64,000 nt of DNA from Rikenellaceae bacterium (GTDB lineage: Bacteria; Bacteroidota; Bacteroidia; Bacteroidales; Rikenellaceae): assembly GCA_015059685.1 (NCBI GenBank), contig SUZW01000004.1, positions 51,334 through 115,333 of the forward strand, given 5' to 3'. A program made the translations under genes and the position numbers. Positions 29,686 through 38,409 of the stretch are shown here, piece by piece. The notes beneath the pieces are model-generated. The model had not been told where the DNA came from. It saw only the letters and a list, made by a program, of their open reading frames with translations, and searched no databases. Numbering within the stretch: the first letter of the stretch is position 1; every line of letters starts with the position of its first letter.

Positions 29686-31614
29686 ATGAATGTAGTAATT
29701 CGATTTTCGGGTGACTCGGGTGATGGTATGCAGCTCGCCGGAACACTCTTTGCCGAGAGCGTGGCGCAGGCAGGACAGAGCATATCAACCTTCCCCGACT
29801 ACCCTGCCGAGGTACGAGCTCCGCAAGGCACTATAGCCGGAGTTTCGGGTTTTCAAGTACACTTTGGCGATACTTTGGTACGCCACGCAGGTAGCGACTG
29901 CGACCTCTTGGTTGCGATGAACCCTGCGGCATTGGCGGCACATCGTGGATATGCCCGTAAGGAGGCCTTCTTCCTTATCGACAGTGATAGCTTCACTGCC
30001 GAGGCGATAGCGAAATTGGGGCTTGGCGATACGGATATCGTAGCGCACTACGATATCAAACCTGAACACATTATCGAGGTACCGATAACGCAGATGACAC
30101 TCGCAGCGGTTGCCGAGTTCGGTTTGGACCGCAAGGCAGCGGTGAAGTGTCGCAACATCTTCACACTGGGTGTGGTGCTCGGTATGTATGGTGTTTCGAC
30201 TGAATATGCCGGCAAGGTCCTCGAAAAACGCTTGCGCCCGAAGGGTGAGGATATCTACAAGGCCAACATCGCAGCCTTGACCGCAGGTGAAAACTACGCC
30301 GAGAATAGCCACCTCATTGGCGAAAGAGATATAACACAACGCTGCAACTTGCCAAAGGGCGACTACCGCTCCATAAATGGCAACACGGCAACAGCGTGGG
30401 GTCTTATCGCTGCGGCAGAGCGCAGTGGACGACCTCTGTTTTGTGGTTCCTACCCTATAACTCCTGCAACGGGCATCTTGGAGGAGCTGGCAAAGCACAA
30501 GGCTCTCGGTGTGCGTACCGTGCAGGCCGAGGATGAGATTGCAGGCATCTGCACCGCCATAGGAGCTGCCTTTGGTGGAGCGTTGGCCGTAACGACGACC
30601 TCGGGTCCCGGCTTGGCACTCAAGAGCGAGGCACTCGGCTTGGCCGTGATGGCGCAGTTGCCACTCGTCGTAGTAGATGTGCAGCGTGGAGGCCCTTCGA
30701 CAGGTCTTCCGACCAAGAGCGAGCAGGCCGACCTGATGCAGGCTCTCTATGGTCGCAATGGCGATTCGCCCGTGGTGGTGCTGGCTGCAAAGTCACCTGC
30801 CGACTGCTTCGACAAGGCCTACATGGCGGCAAAGATAGCGTTGGAGCGAATGATGCCCGTGGTGCTACTGACCGATGGTAACCTCGCAAACGGCACAGAG
30901 CCGTGGCGCATTGTCGATACGAAGTCGCTCCCTGCGATAAAACCACCTGTGGTATCTCGAGAGATGTTGGAGCACCAGACAAAGTGGAAGGAGTGCTTCA
31001 ACGAGAAGGGGCTATTCAATCCATACACCTTCAATAAGCAGCTGGTACGCCCTTGGGCTATCATCGGCGAGAAGGGTTTGGAGCACCGCATAGGTGGTCT
31101 TGAGAAGCGTGCCGTAACGGGTACAATATCCTACGAGCCCGAGGACCATGCCTTTATGAACTCGGTGCGTAGAGAGAGGGTTGAGTTGGCGCAGAGCATC
31201 GTGCCGGCACCCGTAGCCGTTGGAGCAAGCAGTGGCCTGCTCGTCATAAGCTGGGGAAGTGTCTATGGTCAGGTTGCCGAGGCCGTGGAGGAGCTCTACG
31301 AGGCGGGAGAGAACATTGCTCACTGCCACCTCGATATGATAAACCCTCTGCCTATAGCGTTAGACGACATAATCGGCAACTACGACCGTGTTCTCGTCTG
31401 CGAGCAGAATAGCGCAGGTCAGCTCACGCTGCACCTCAACTCGCTGATTGCAGGTTGCAATGCCGACGCCTTCTTGGCCGACGATGCACAGCCTTTCCGT
31501 GTAGATGAGTTGAAGGAGGAGTTTGCCGAGGCTATCAACGAGATAGAGATGATTAAAAAGAGTTTTGAACCAATAAACGATATGGAGCATGGAAAAGATA
31601 AGTTACTCTCCTAA
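29686..31614 (+). CDS. korA: 2-oxoacid:ferredoxin oxidoreductase, fused gamma-alpha subunit
   Basis: This 642-aa cytoplasmic subunit is probably part of a 2-oxoglutarate:ferredoxin oxidoreductase, which converts 2-oxoglutarate and CoA to succinyl-CoA, CO2 and reduced ferredoxin. An N-terminal gamma-type domain (GDSGDGMQLAGTLFAESVAQ, residues 9-28; about 1-190) precedes the alpha-subunit pyrimidine-binding domain (about 225-460, 'CGSYPITPATGILEEL', 'TTTSGPGLALKSE') and a transketolase-C-like end. The gamma-alpha fusion is usual in Bacteroidetes. It overlaps korB by 26 bp. The preferred 2-oxoacid cannot be fixed from sequence alone. Confidence 0.93.
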   Translation: MNVVIRFSGDSGDGMQLAGTLFAESVAQAGQSISTFPDYPAEVRAPQGTIAGVSGFQVHFGDTLVRHAGSDCDLLVAMNPAALAAHRGYARKEAFFLIDSDSFTAEAIAKLGLGDTDIVAHYDIKPEHIIEVPITQMTLAAVAEFGLDRKAAVKCRNIFTLGVVLGMYGVSTEYAGKVLEKRLRPKGEDIYKANIAALTAGENYAENSHLIGERDITQRCNLPKGDYRSINGNTATAWGLIAAAERSGRPLFCGSYPITPATGILEELAKHKALGVRTVQAEDEIAGICTAIGAAFGGALAVTTTSGPGLALKSEALGLAVMAQLPLVVVDVQRGGPSTGLPTKSEQADLMQALYGRNGDSPVVVLAAKSPADCFDKAYMAAKIALERMMPVVLLTDGNLANGTEPWRIVDTKSLPAIKPPVVSREMLEHQTKWKECFNEKGLFNPYTFNKQLVRPWAIIGEKGLEHRIGGLEKRAVTGTISYEPEDHAFMNSVRRERVELAQSIVPAPVAVGASSGLLVISWGSVYGQVAEAVEELYEAGENIAHCHLDMINPLPIALDDIIGNYDRVLVCEQNSAGQLTLHLNSLIAGCNADAFLADDAQPFRVDELKEEFAEAINEIEMIKKSFEPINDMEHGKDKLLS

Positions 31615-32617
31615 TGACTTTCGTAACGGCAATGCCGTGAAGTGGTGTGCCGGTTGTGGCGACCACGCAATATTCAATGCCGTACTGAAGGCGTTGGCCG
31701 AGGTGGCCGAGCGACTTGATATCCCACGAGAGCAGTTTGCCTTCATATCGGGTATTGGCTGTTCGTCACGCTTTGTCTATTATATGAACACCTACGGCTT
31801 CCACACCATACATGGTCGTGCCGCAGCTATCGCTACGGGTTTGAAGACCGCCCGCCCCGATCTCTCGGTGTGGGTATGTTCGGGTGATGGCGACTCGCTG
31901 GCTATTGGTGGCAACCACTTTATACACGCCTGCCGCAGAAATATAGACCTCAACCTGATACTCTTCAACAACGAGATATACGGCTTGACAAAGGGTCAGT
32001 ACTCCCCTACTTCAAAGTTGGGTAAGGTGACCAAGACCTCGCCTTTCGGCACGGTCGAGGAGCCATTCTCGCCTGCGGTGTTGGCACTCGGAGCAAACGC
32101 CTCGTTTGTTGCCCGCACGATAGATATGGAGGTCGAGATGACCAAGAATATTCTTGTCGAGGCGGCTTGTCACAAGGGTATGTCGGTAACCGAGGCGTTG
32201 GTAAACTGCGTGATTTTCAACAAGGGCACACACGCCGACTTTGCCGAGACAAAGGCTCTGCGTGAGGAGCGCACCATACATCTGCGCCACGGTGAGAAGA
32301 TGCTCTTTGGTGCCGAGCGCAACAAGGGTTTGGTGCTCGAGGGGTTGAAGCTGAAGGTTGTAACCGTAGGCGAGGATGGATATACCATAGACGATATCCT
32401 CACACACGATGCCCACGAGGAGAGCACCGTTCTCCACTCGATGCTTGCTTCGATGCGTTATCCCGAGTATCCTGTTGCCGTAGGTATCATTCGTGATGTC
32501 GAGCGTGCTACATACGATGCAGAGGTGGCTCGTCAGATTGAGGAGCAGAGGGCAAAGGGGCCGAACAAGTGTGCCAACGACCTCTTCCGCAGCGGAGAGA
32601 TTTGGCGAGTAAAATAA
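31589..32617 (+). CDS. korB: 2-oxoacid:ferredoxin oxidoreductase, beta subunit
   Basis: This 342-aa TPP-binding subunit partners the upstream gamma-alpha protein. It contains 'WCAGCGDHAIFNA' (about 20-32), Cys residues of the type that hold the iron-sulfur cluster (GCGDH, 'SGIGCSSR'), and the TPP motif from 'CSGDGDSLAIGGNHFIHACR' to 'NNEIYGLTKGQ'. It lacks an accessory ferredoxin domain, as is normal for two-subunit enzymes of this type. Its start lies inside the korA 3' end, so translational coupling is likely. Confidence 0.94.
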   Translation: MEKISYSPNDFRNGNAVKWCAGCGDHAIFNAVLKALAEVAERLDIPREQFAFISGIGCSSRFVYYMNTYGFHTIHGRAAAIATGLKTARPDLSVWVCSGDGDSLAIGGNHFIHACRRNIDLNLILFNNEIYGLTKGQYSPTSKLGKVTKTSPFGTVEEPFSPAVLALGANASFVARTIDMEVEMTKNILVEAACHKGMSVTEALVNCVIFNKGTHADFAETKALREERTIHLRHGEKMLFGAERNKGLVLEGLKLKVVTVGEDGYTIDDILTHDAHEESTVLHSMLASMRYPEYPVAVGIIRDVERATYDAEVARQIEEQRAKGPNKCANDLFRSGEIWRVK

Positions 32618-32629
32618 CAACAGAGCTGT

Positions 32630-33070
32630 ATGAAACGATTGTTTGCACTATTGAAGGTCGGGTTGCAGAAGTTGCGCAACTACATATCGCCCGTATTTGT
32701 GGCACTGCTCGTGATATCGTTCTCGTTGTGGTATATCTCGAAGCTCAACTACACCTACACCACCGATTTCAATATCAAGGTCAAGGTTAATGGCGAGCGT
32801 ATTATTGTGCCGTGTGTTGTCGAGGGCAAGGGTTCAAACCTCATTGGTTATGGTTTCTACTCCTCACGCCGTGTAAGTATTCCGCTCTCGGAGTTAAACT
32901 ACGATATCGTAGAGGTCGAGGTCGAGGATGAAGGCACAAACACCATAAACCACGAGATGAAGGTTCGCATATCCCCGATATCTATGCAGGATGCGCTGTC
33001 GATACGATTTAGCAATATCAAGATTGTGTCGGTGGGTGACTTTAACGATATAGACATACCGAATAAGTGA
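32630..33070 (+). CDS. Short YbbR-like membrane-anchored protein
   Basis: This 146-aa protein has one N-terminal membrane helix (about residues 19-37, PVFVALLVISFSLWYIS) and one beta-rich periplasmic region. The location directly before coaE and the pattern 'LNYTYTTDFNIKVKVNGERII' suggest a YbbR/CdaR-like protein, but typical members carry several YbbR repeats and are over 300 aa, so this one is short. It overlaps the coaE GTG start by 4 bp. The assignment is tentative. Confidence 0.65.
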   Translation: MKRLFALLKVGLQKLRNYISPVFVALLVISFSLWYISKLNYTYTTDFNIKVKVNGERIIVPCVVEGKGSNLIGYGFYSSRRVSIPLSELNYDIVEVEVEDEGTNTINHEMKVRISPISMQDALSIRFSNIKIVSVGDFNDIDIPNK

Positions 33071-33666
33071 TACGGGTAGCCATTTGTGGAGGTATCGGCA
33101 GCGGCAAGAGTACCGTTTGCCGAATGTTTGCAGAGCGTGGCGTTGCGCTCTACGACTCGGACTCTCGTGCCAAGGCGTTGATGAACGAGTCCGATGAGTT
33201 GCGCAAGGCTCTCGTTGCCGAATTTGGCGAGGAGTGCTATAAGGGTGGCGAACTCAATCGCTCGTATCTCGCAAGCCGAGTTTTCGGCTCGGAGGAGCAG
33301 TTGGCTCGGCTCAACTCCATCGTTCACCCCGCTGTAAAGGCGGATTTTCTGCGTTGGGCGGAGGAGCAGGAGGGCGACTTCTGTATTTTGGAGTCGGCTA
33401 TTTTGTTCGAGTCGGGCTTTGATGCGGTCGTGGATAAGACGGTGGCGGTATTGGCACCTCTGCCGTTGCGAATTGAGCGAGCAATGGAGCGTGATGGCGC
33501 AACAAGAGAGCAGATTGAGGCTCGTGTCAAGGCGCAGATGGGCGATGACGAGTTGGTTGCACGGGCGGACTTTGCGATAGTGAATATCCACCTCGAAGAT
33601 GTCGAGAAGGATGTTGCCGAGTTGGCGTATCGCTTCAAGATGATGAACAATGGACAATATCGATAA
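33067..33666 (+). CDS. coaE: Dephospho-CoA kinase
   Basis: This 199-aa enzyme phosphorylates the 3'-hydroxyl of dephospho-CoA, the last step of coenzyme A synthesis. The GTG start at 33067 overlaps the previous stop. The P-loop is GGIGSGKSTVC (residues 8-18), followed by the family motifs 'VALYDSDSRAKALM', 'ARLNSIVHPAV', 'LESAILFESGF' and 'MERDGATREQIEARVKAQM'. Length and motif order are standard. It overlaps folP by 17 bp. Confidence 0.96.
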   Translation: MIRVAICGGIGSGKSTVCRMFAERGVALYDSDSRAKALMNESDELRKALVAEFGEECYKGGELNRSYLASRVFGSEEQLARLNSIVHPAVKADFLRWAEEQEGDFCILESAILFESGFDAVVDKTVAVLAPLPLRIERAMERDGATREQIEARVKAQMGDDELVARADFAIVNIHLEDVEKDVAELAYRFKMMNNGQYR

Positions 33667-34486
33667 TATATTGTGGCATAGGGGCGTTATGGCGATTGTG
33701 AACGCCACGCCCGACTCGTTTTATGCCTCCTCTCGCACGCAGTCGCACAAGGCTGTGGCGGAGCGAGTTGAGAGGGCTCTGAACGAGGGTGCTGCGATTG
33801 TGGATATTGGCGGTTACTCCTCACGCCCCGATGCCGAAGATCTATCGGTCGAGGAGGAGTGGCAGAGGGTAGAGATGGCACTGTCGGCAGCTCGTGAGGT
33901 GTCGGGCGATGCACCAATTTCGATAGACACCTTCCGTGCCGAGATTATCCGACGAGCTACCGACCGCTTTGGCGAGGTCGTCGTAAATGATATTACGGCA
34001 GGGCTGGGCGACAAGGAGATGCTCAATGTGGTGGCGGAGCGCAAATTGCCCTATATTGCGATGCACATGCGAGGAACACCGCAGACGATGCAGCGACAGA
34101 CGCAATATACCGATATCGTTTCGGAGGTGGTAGCGGAGTTGCAGGAGCGATTGTCGGCTATCGAGAAGGCGGGTGTGGAGCGCAGTCGTGTGGTGTTGGA
34201 CCCCGGCTTTGGCTTTGCCAAGACGGTGGAGCAGAACTACGAACTCCTTGCAGGGTTGCATCGCTTGAAGGTGTTGGGGCAACCGTTGTTGGTGGGCGTA
34301 TCTCGCAAGTCGATGATTTACAAGCCTCTCGGCATAACCCCCGATGAGGCGTTGTCGGCCACGCAGGCGGTGCATTGGGAGGCGTTGCGACAGGGTGCGA
34401 CACTGCTCCGAGTACATGATGTTGCCGAGGCAGTGCAGACGATAAAACTTTACGAAAAATTCAACCAAAATGATAAAGGTTTCTAA
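33650..34486 (+). CDS. folP: Dihydropteroate synthase
   Basis: This 278-aa folate enzyme joins p-aminobenzoate to the pterin pyrophosphate and is the sulfonamide target. The motifs are complete: '[16 protein letters not shown]' (about 13-28), '[13 protein letters not shown]', 'ISIDTFRAE', '[11 protein letters not shown]', '[11 protein letters not shown]', '[11 protein letters not shown]' and '[10 protein letters not shown]'. It overlaps both its neighbours by 17 bp, within a tightly packed operon of otherwise unrelated housekeeping functions. Confidence 0.97.
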   Translation: MDNIDNILWHRGVMAIVNATPDSFYASSRTQSHKAVAERVERALNEGAAIVDIGGYSSRPDAEDLSVEEEWQRVEMALSAAREVSGDAPISIDTFRAEIIRRATDRFGEVVVNDITAGLGDKEMLNVVAERKLPYIAMHMRGTPQTMQRQTQYTDIVSEVVAELQERLSAIEKAGVERSRVVLDPGFGFAKTVEQNYELLAGLHRLKVLGQPLLVGVSRKSMIYKPLGITPDEALSATQAVHWEALRQGATLLRVHDVAEAVQTIKLYEKFNQNDKGF

Positions 34487-35120
34487 TATAGAGAAGTCGT
34501 TTGGTGACTTGAAGGTGCTGCGAGGTGTTTCGCTCGAGGTCAAGAAGGGCGAGATAGTGTCGATTGTCGGTGCGAGTGGCGCAGGCAAGACTACCCTACT
34601 CCAGATTATCGGCACACTCCTTCCTGCCGATGGTGGCGAGGTGGAGATTAACGGCACAAAGCTCTTTGCGCTGAACGAGAAGCGCACGGCAGAGTTCCGC
34701 AATCGCCATATCGGCTTTGTCTTTCAGTTCCACAACCTCCTGCCCGAATTTTCGGCTCTCGAGAATGTGATGATGCCGGCACTTATTGGCGGAGCAAAGC
34801 GCAAGGAGGCGAAGCAGAGGGCATTGGAGTTGCTTTCGGCAGTCGGTTTGTCGGAGCGAGCCGAGCATAAGCCTGCACAACTCTCGGGCGGTGAGCAACA
34901 GCGAGTTGCCATTGCTAGGGCGTTGATGAACAGGCCTTCGGTGCTGCTTGCCGATGAGCCTACGGGCAACCTCGACACCCACAACCGAGATGAAATTCAG
35001 CGACTGCTGTTCGAGGTGCGTGAGAAGTTCGGGCAGACGATAGTTATGGTTACTCACGATGAGCGATTGGCGGAAATGGCTGACCGTAAAATAGTTATGA
35101 GCGATGGAGCGATACTCTAA
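34470..35120 (+). CDS. lolD: LolD-like ABC transporter ATPase
   Basis: This 216-aa ATPase belongs to the MacB/LolD group, which powers lipoprotein release or similar membrane-extraction systems. Motifs are Walker [11 protein letters not shown] (about 34-43), Q-loop '[19 protein letters not shown]', signature LSGGEQQR, Walker [10 protein letters not shown] and the H-loop 'VMVTHDE'. No permease gene is adjacent; unlinked lolD is common in Bacteroidetes. Its start overlaps folP and its end overlaps the next gene, both by 17 bp. Confidence 0.92.
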   Translation: MIKVSNIEKSFGDLKVLRGVSLEVKKGEIVSIVGASGAGKTTLLQIIGTLLPADGGEVEINGTKLFALNEKRTAEFRNRHIGFVFQFHNLLPEFSALENVMMPALIGGAKRKEAKQRALELLSAVGLSERAEHKPAQLSGGEQQRVAIARALMNRPSVLLADEPTGNLDTHNRDEIQRLLFEVREKFGQTIVMVTHDERLAEMADRKIVMSDGAIL

Positions 35121-35892
35121 CCTTTCGCACGAGGAGTTGCACGAACTGCTCGAAACTCTGCACGACCGCTACAATCGCCCCGAATTTATCGAGGCAGACC
35201 CTATAAGTATTCCCCACTCGTTTGAGCGATTGGAGGATAGAGAGATTGCGGGCTTTCTCGCAGCGACTATTGCGTGGGGTAACCGCAAGGCGATAGTCAA
35301 GAGCGCACGCCGTATGGTCGAGATGATGGATAATGCTCCGTTCGACTTTACGATGAACGCCTCGGAGGAGGATTTACAACCGCTTTTGCGCTATGTTCAC
35401 CGCACCTTCAATGGTCAAGATTTTACCGATTTTGTCGTTGCATTGCGCTCCCTTTGTAGCAAATGGGGCAGCGTTGGCGAGGCTGTGCAGGGGTTATACG
35501 AGCGTGAAGGCTCAATTCAGAGGGTGCTTGCCGAGTTGCGCCGAGAGTTTTTCGAGGTGGCGCATTCTCCGCACTGCGAAAAACACCTCTCCTCAATTGC
35601 AAAGGGTGCTTCGTGCAAACGACTGAATATGTATTTCCGCTGGTTTGTGCGCCGAGATAACCGAGGTGTAGATTTCGGAGCGTGGGAGCGCATACCGCAG
35701 TCGGCTCTGTATCTGCCGTTAGATGTTCATACGGGCAATATGGGGCGAGCCTTGGGCTTGCTCACTCGCAACTCCAACGATTGGAAAGCGGTCGAGGAGA
35801 TAACCTCCGCCCTCCGCAATCACGATGCGGAAGACCCTGTAAAGTATGATTTTGCACTGTTTGGGGCAGGAATAGAAGGATTCTTGAAATAG
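35104..35892 (+). CDS. TIGR02757 (DUF2400) family protein
   Basis: This 262-aa cytoplasmic protein is recognised from '[23 protein letters not shown]' (in two parts), '[15 protein letters not shown]', '[20 protein letters not shown]', '[19 protein letters not shown]' and the end 'GIEGF'. The family resembles HhH-GPD-type DNA-repair folds, but its activity is not established to my knowledge. It closes the overlapping plus-strand operon. Its stop codon (35890-35892) overlaps the first two bases of the left arm of the 30-bp inverted repeat, so the operon end and the repeat coincide. Confidence 0.88.
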   Translation: MERYSNLSHEELHELLETLHDRYNRPEFIEADPISIPHSFERLEDREIAGFLAATIAWGNRKAIVKSARRMVEMMDNAPFDFTMNASEEDLQPLLRYVHRTFNGQDFTDFVVALRSLCSKWGSVGEAVQGLYEREGSIQRVLAELRREFFEVAHSPHCEKHLSSIAKGASCKRLNMYFRWFVRRDNRGVDFGAWERIPQSALYLPLDVHTGNMGRALGLLTRNSNDWKAVEEITSALRNHDAEDPVKYDFALFGAGIEGFLK

Positions 35893-35920
35893 ACGAGAGA
35901 CGAAAGACGAGAGACGAGAG
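35891..35920. repeat. Left arm of perfect 30-bp inverted repeat (GACGAGA words)
   Basis: Thirty bases made of GACGAGA/GACGAAA words are the exact reverse complement of 36741-36770, with 820 bp between. The pair encloses a single AT-rich gene (35999-36484) on the minus strand. No transposase is present and no target duplication was seen. Confidence 0.9.
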
Positions 35921-35998
35921 TATTGCCGAGCAGATTATTCTGCTTGGCAATGTTATCTATCAACGACTATTTGTACTAAAATCCAATATGGTGATATT

Positions 35999-36484
35999 TT
36001 ATTTGATTGGAAATATTTCAGACAAAGCTCTATTTATGGCGATTCTTATGTCATCTGCTTCGGTTGATCCGAAGCCTTCTGCCGTTGCAGTGCAGAGTAC
36101 TTGGTGAGTTTCTGCTGATAAAAATTGAAGGGTGACTTCAACTGTATATCCACACCAGACTGTTCGTCTTCCACTTTCTCCATAATTTACGATTAGAGTT
36201 TTGCTGGCTAATTCAGGCTTAATTTCAGGTACTTGTATAAGACCTCGTTTAAATATACTTCCTGCTATGATTTCACTTGGATTTGCACTTACACTATAAG
36301 TAGAACCTGTTCCTTTATATACACTACCTCTATTAGATGTTAATCCTGATGTTGGTGTAATATATACATAAGTATAATCTTCTAATGGAAAATGACGAGC
36401 AATGGTTACTGGTTGTAATTGTACAGAACAACTACTTAAAATTGTTGCACTGCAAAAGATAAGTATGGCTTTGAATAATTTCAT
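35999..36484 (-). CDS. AT-rich lipoprotein of unknown function
   Basis: The start at 36484 is chosen because it begins directly with a lipoprotein signal (MKLFKAILIFCSATILSSC, Cys19); a frame open to 36532 adds an unlikely extension. The product is 161 aa. The mature part is beta-rich and ends in 'EADDIRIAINRALSEIFPIK'. I do not recognise the family; small outer-membrane lipoproteins of this kind in Bacteroidetes are often uncharacterised. Base composition is clearly more AT-rich than the neighbours, and the gene is enclosed by a perfect inverted repeat. Both suggest a separate origin from its surroundings. Confidence 0.75.
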   Translation of the reverse strand: MKLFKAILIFCSATILSSCSVQLQPVTIARHFPLEDYTYVYITPTSGLTSNRGSVYKGTGSTYSVSANPSEIIAGSIFKRGLIQVPEIKPELASKTLIVNYGESGRRTVWCGYTVEVTLQFLSAETHQVLCTATAEGFGSTEADDIRIAINRALSEIFPIK

Positions 36485-36740
36485 ATATAAATTTATAATA
36501 ATTACGATAAAACACTTTCCATATGTACGCAATCCGAAGACTGCACCACAAATTTAGAAATTATTTTTATTTTCTGCAAAGGGGTGTGGAAATAATAAGA
36601 GGTTATTAGTGGTAGTTAGGGGTGGTTAGAGGTTTTTAGGGTATTGCTGACACACTAATAACCCCTAATATCCTCTAACAACCTCTAACAACCTCTAAAT
36701 TTTTGTCGGCAACAAATAAATGCCATAAAACCCCAAAAAA
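36485..36740. repeat. Gap with GTTAGAGG-word hairpin
   Basis: No gene was seen between the AT-rich lipoprotein and trmN6. Words of the type GGTTAGAGGTTTTTAGGG (36592-36645) face CCTCTAACAACCTCTAA words (36655-36705). GGTTATTAGTG (36601-36611) and CACTAATAACC (36653-36663) form a perfect 11-bp pair, so the stretch can fold as a long imperfect hairpin. The same GTTAGAGG word occurs near 44290 and 50390. Confidence 0.7.
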
Positions 36741-36770
36741 CTCTCGTCTCTCGTCTTTCGTCTCTCGTCT
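36741..36770. repeat. Right arm of perfect 30-bp inverted repeat
   Basis: Exact reverse complement of 35891-35920. It covers the place where the -33 element of the trmN6 promoter would lie, so the repeat and that promoter are physically merged. Confidence 0.9.
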
Positions 36771-36776
36771 TTTTCT

Positions 36777-36784
36777 TATATTTG
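36777..36784 (+). promoter_or_regulatory. -7 element ahead of trmN6
   Basis: TATATTTG matches TAnnTTTG and lies 18 bp before the ATG of trmN6. The upstream -33 region falls in the inverted-repeat arm and offers only TTTC (36756-36759, 17-bp spacing). The predicted leader is about 10 nt. Confidence 0.55.
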
Positions 36785-36802
36785 CGGTAGCAAATTAAGA
36801 TT

Positions 36803-37501
36803 ATGGGCGGTTTTCGATTTAAGCAATTCTCTGTCGAGCAAGACGATGTGGCGATGAAGGTCGGCACGGATGGCGTATTGCTCGGTGCGTGGGCGGAGTG
36901 CGAGGGGGCAAACAGCATCCTCGATATCGGCACGGGCACAGGCGTTATCGCTCTGCAAATGGCGCAGCGCAACCCCGTGGCGCAGGTGCAAGCGGTCGAA
37001 ATTGACGAAACAGCAGCCCGCAGAGCAAGAGCCAACTTCGACAACTCCCCTTGGGCGGAGCGTCTCGAGGTGGCGCAGACCGCTGTGCAGGAGTTCTCCC
37101 CAGCCGAAAAGTTCGACCTTATAATCTCCAACCCGCCATATTTTATCGACTCGTTGCTGCCACCCGATGCGAAGCGTTCTACGGCTCGCCATACCCACGA
37201 CTTGACCTTTGAGGAGTTGGATAAGGCGGTCTGCCGATTGCTTGACGAAAACGGTCGATTTGCACTGATTTTACCCGAAACGGAGTTTTATAAATATTTG
37301 GATATCACACATTTGCATCTTGTGCGTCGTTGCGATGTATATTCGGTAGAGGGTGGTTCGATAAAGCGCATTATGGGCGAGTTTGCAAAGCACGAGCCGA
37401 CCGAAGCAAGGCACGAAAGCCTCGCCATAGAGGTCGAAAAGCGTGGCGAATTTAGCCCTGCCTACCGAGAGCTGACAAAAGATTTTTACCTGAAATTTTG
37501 A
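36803..37501 (+). CDS. trmN6: tRNA1(Val) A37 N6-methyltransferase-like protein
   Basis: This 232-aa SAM-dependent methyltransferase is of the YfiC/TrmN6 type, which methylates adenosine 37 of tRNA1(Val). It shows 'KVGTDGVLLGAWA' (about 19-31), the SAM-binding motif 'ILDIGTGTGVIAL' (about 38-50), the acidic 'AVEIDETAA' and the N6-adenine catalytic motif NPPY (about 110-113). Length and motif spacing are standard. It is transcribed from a short-leader promoter beside a repeat arm. Its stop codon overlaps the -33 element of the next gene. Confidence 0.9.
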   Translation: MGGFRFKQFSVEQDDVAMKVGTDGVLLGAWAECEGANSILDIGTGTGVIALQMAQRNPVAQVQAVEIDETAARRARANFDNSPWAERLEVAQTAVQEFSPAEKFDLIISNPPYFIDSLLPPDAKRSTARHTHDLTFEELDKAVCRLLDENGRFALILPETEFYKYLDITHLHLVRRCDVYSVEGGSIKRIMGEFAKHEPTEARHESLAIEVEKRGEFSPAYRELTKDFYLKF

Positions 37502-37527
37502 TAATCGACTCAAAAAGCGTACCTTCG
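37497..37527 (+). promoter_or_regulatory. Promoter of the DUF4831 gene
   Basis: TTTG (37497-37500), 19 bp, TACCTTCG (37520-37527), a one-base variant of TAnnTTTG. The -33 element overlaps the trmN6 stop codon. The predicted start near 37534 leaves a leader of about 14 nt. Confidence 0.55.
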
Positions 37528-37547
37528 TAACATAAAATATAGGTATT

Positions 37548-38405
37548 ATGAAGAAGATTTTTGCAATTTTGGCCCTTATAGCCATCGCCACAACGGCCAT
37601 GGCACAAGATATTTCAAAGGCGGGCGTCTATAACAAGCAGGGGCAAGCCCTCGTTGTCGAGGCGGAGCCGTGCGTGGTCAATATCACGCTTCGTGTAGCC
37701 ACAGACCACTTCACACCGGGCATCTACGCCCGCTACGCACAGAAGTATCTCGGTCAGCGTGCAACCCTTGCCGAGCACACCACGGTAGAGGTTTTGGCCG
37801 GCAAGATTGGCAAAGGTGCAGTCGAGGCCACGGTAACAACAGAGGTCGAGCAGGCCAAAGCGGCTCTTCCACTCCCCGAAAATCGTACCTCGTCGGTAGC
37901 ACAGACCACCGAGGAGCAAGCAGCCGCTACAGCCGAGCTTATATTCTCGTTACGCAAGCATCGTCTTGACCTTATCACGGGCGAGGCGGGCGAGAATGTC
38001 TTTGGTGCAGGTCTGAAATCGGCATTGGAGGAGATTGAGCGACTCGAGCGCACCTACCTCGATATGTTCTACGGCACTACCCTACGCACCGAGGAGCAAC
38101 ACACATTCAATATCGCCATCGACCCCGCACAGCTCGACTACACCGTATGTCGCATAAGCGACAAGGTGGGCGTTGTGGCGACCGACGACCTCTCGGCAGC
38201 ACCCGTGGTACTGCACCTCGAGCCTGCAACACCGAAGGAGTACGATATCTTGCAGCCTCTCGGTCCAAAGGATAAGGTATCGGAGGAGTATCTGGTCGTT
38301 GCACCGACAAAGTGTATTCTCATAAACGAGGCGTTGCTCCTGGATAGTTGCGAAATGGTACTTCTCCCATTTGCAAAGAGCGTTGTGGCAAAACCTATCA
38401 AATAG
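37548..38405 (+). CDS. Exported DUF4831 family protein
   Basis: This 285-aa protein has a signal peptide (residues 1-19, ending TTAMA). The family signature 'FTPGIYARYAQKYLG' (about 63-77) is clear, followed by a Gln/Ala-rich segment, 'RKHRLDLITGEAG' and a long helix with 'LDMFYGTTLRTEEQHTFNI'. DUF4831 proteins are conserved in Bacteroidetes and their function is unknown. The next gene starts 4 bp after its stop, so the two are probably co-transcribed. Confidence 0.85.
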   Translation: MKKIFAILALIAIATTAMAQDISKAGVYNKQGQALVVEAEPCVVNITLRVATDHFTPGIYARYAQKYLGQRATLAEHTTVEVLAGKIGKGAVEATVTTEVEQAKAALPLPENRTSSVAQTTEEQAAATAELIFSLRKHRLDLITGEAGENVFGAGLKSALEEIERLERTYLDMFYGTTLRTEEQHTFNIAIDPAQLDYTVCRISDKVGVVATDDLSAAPVVLHLEPATPKEYDILQPLGPKDKVSEEYLVVAPTKCILINEALLLDSCEMVLLPFAKSVVAKPIK

Positions 38406-38409
38406 CGAT

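Noticed and set aside
35891..36770. Insertion sequence
   Set aside because: Despite perfect inverted ends there is no transposase frame and no clear target duplication; the enclosed gene encodes a lipoprotein.
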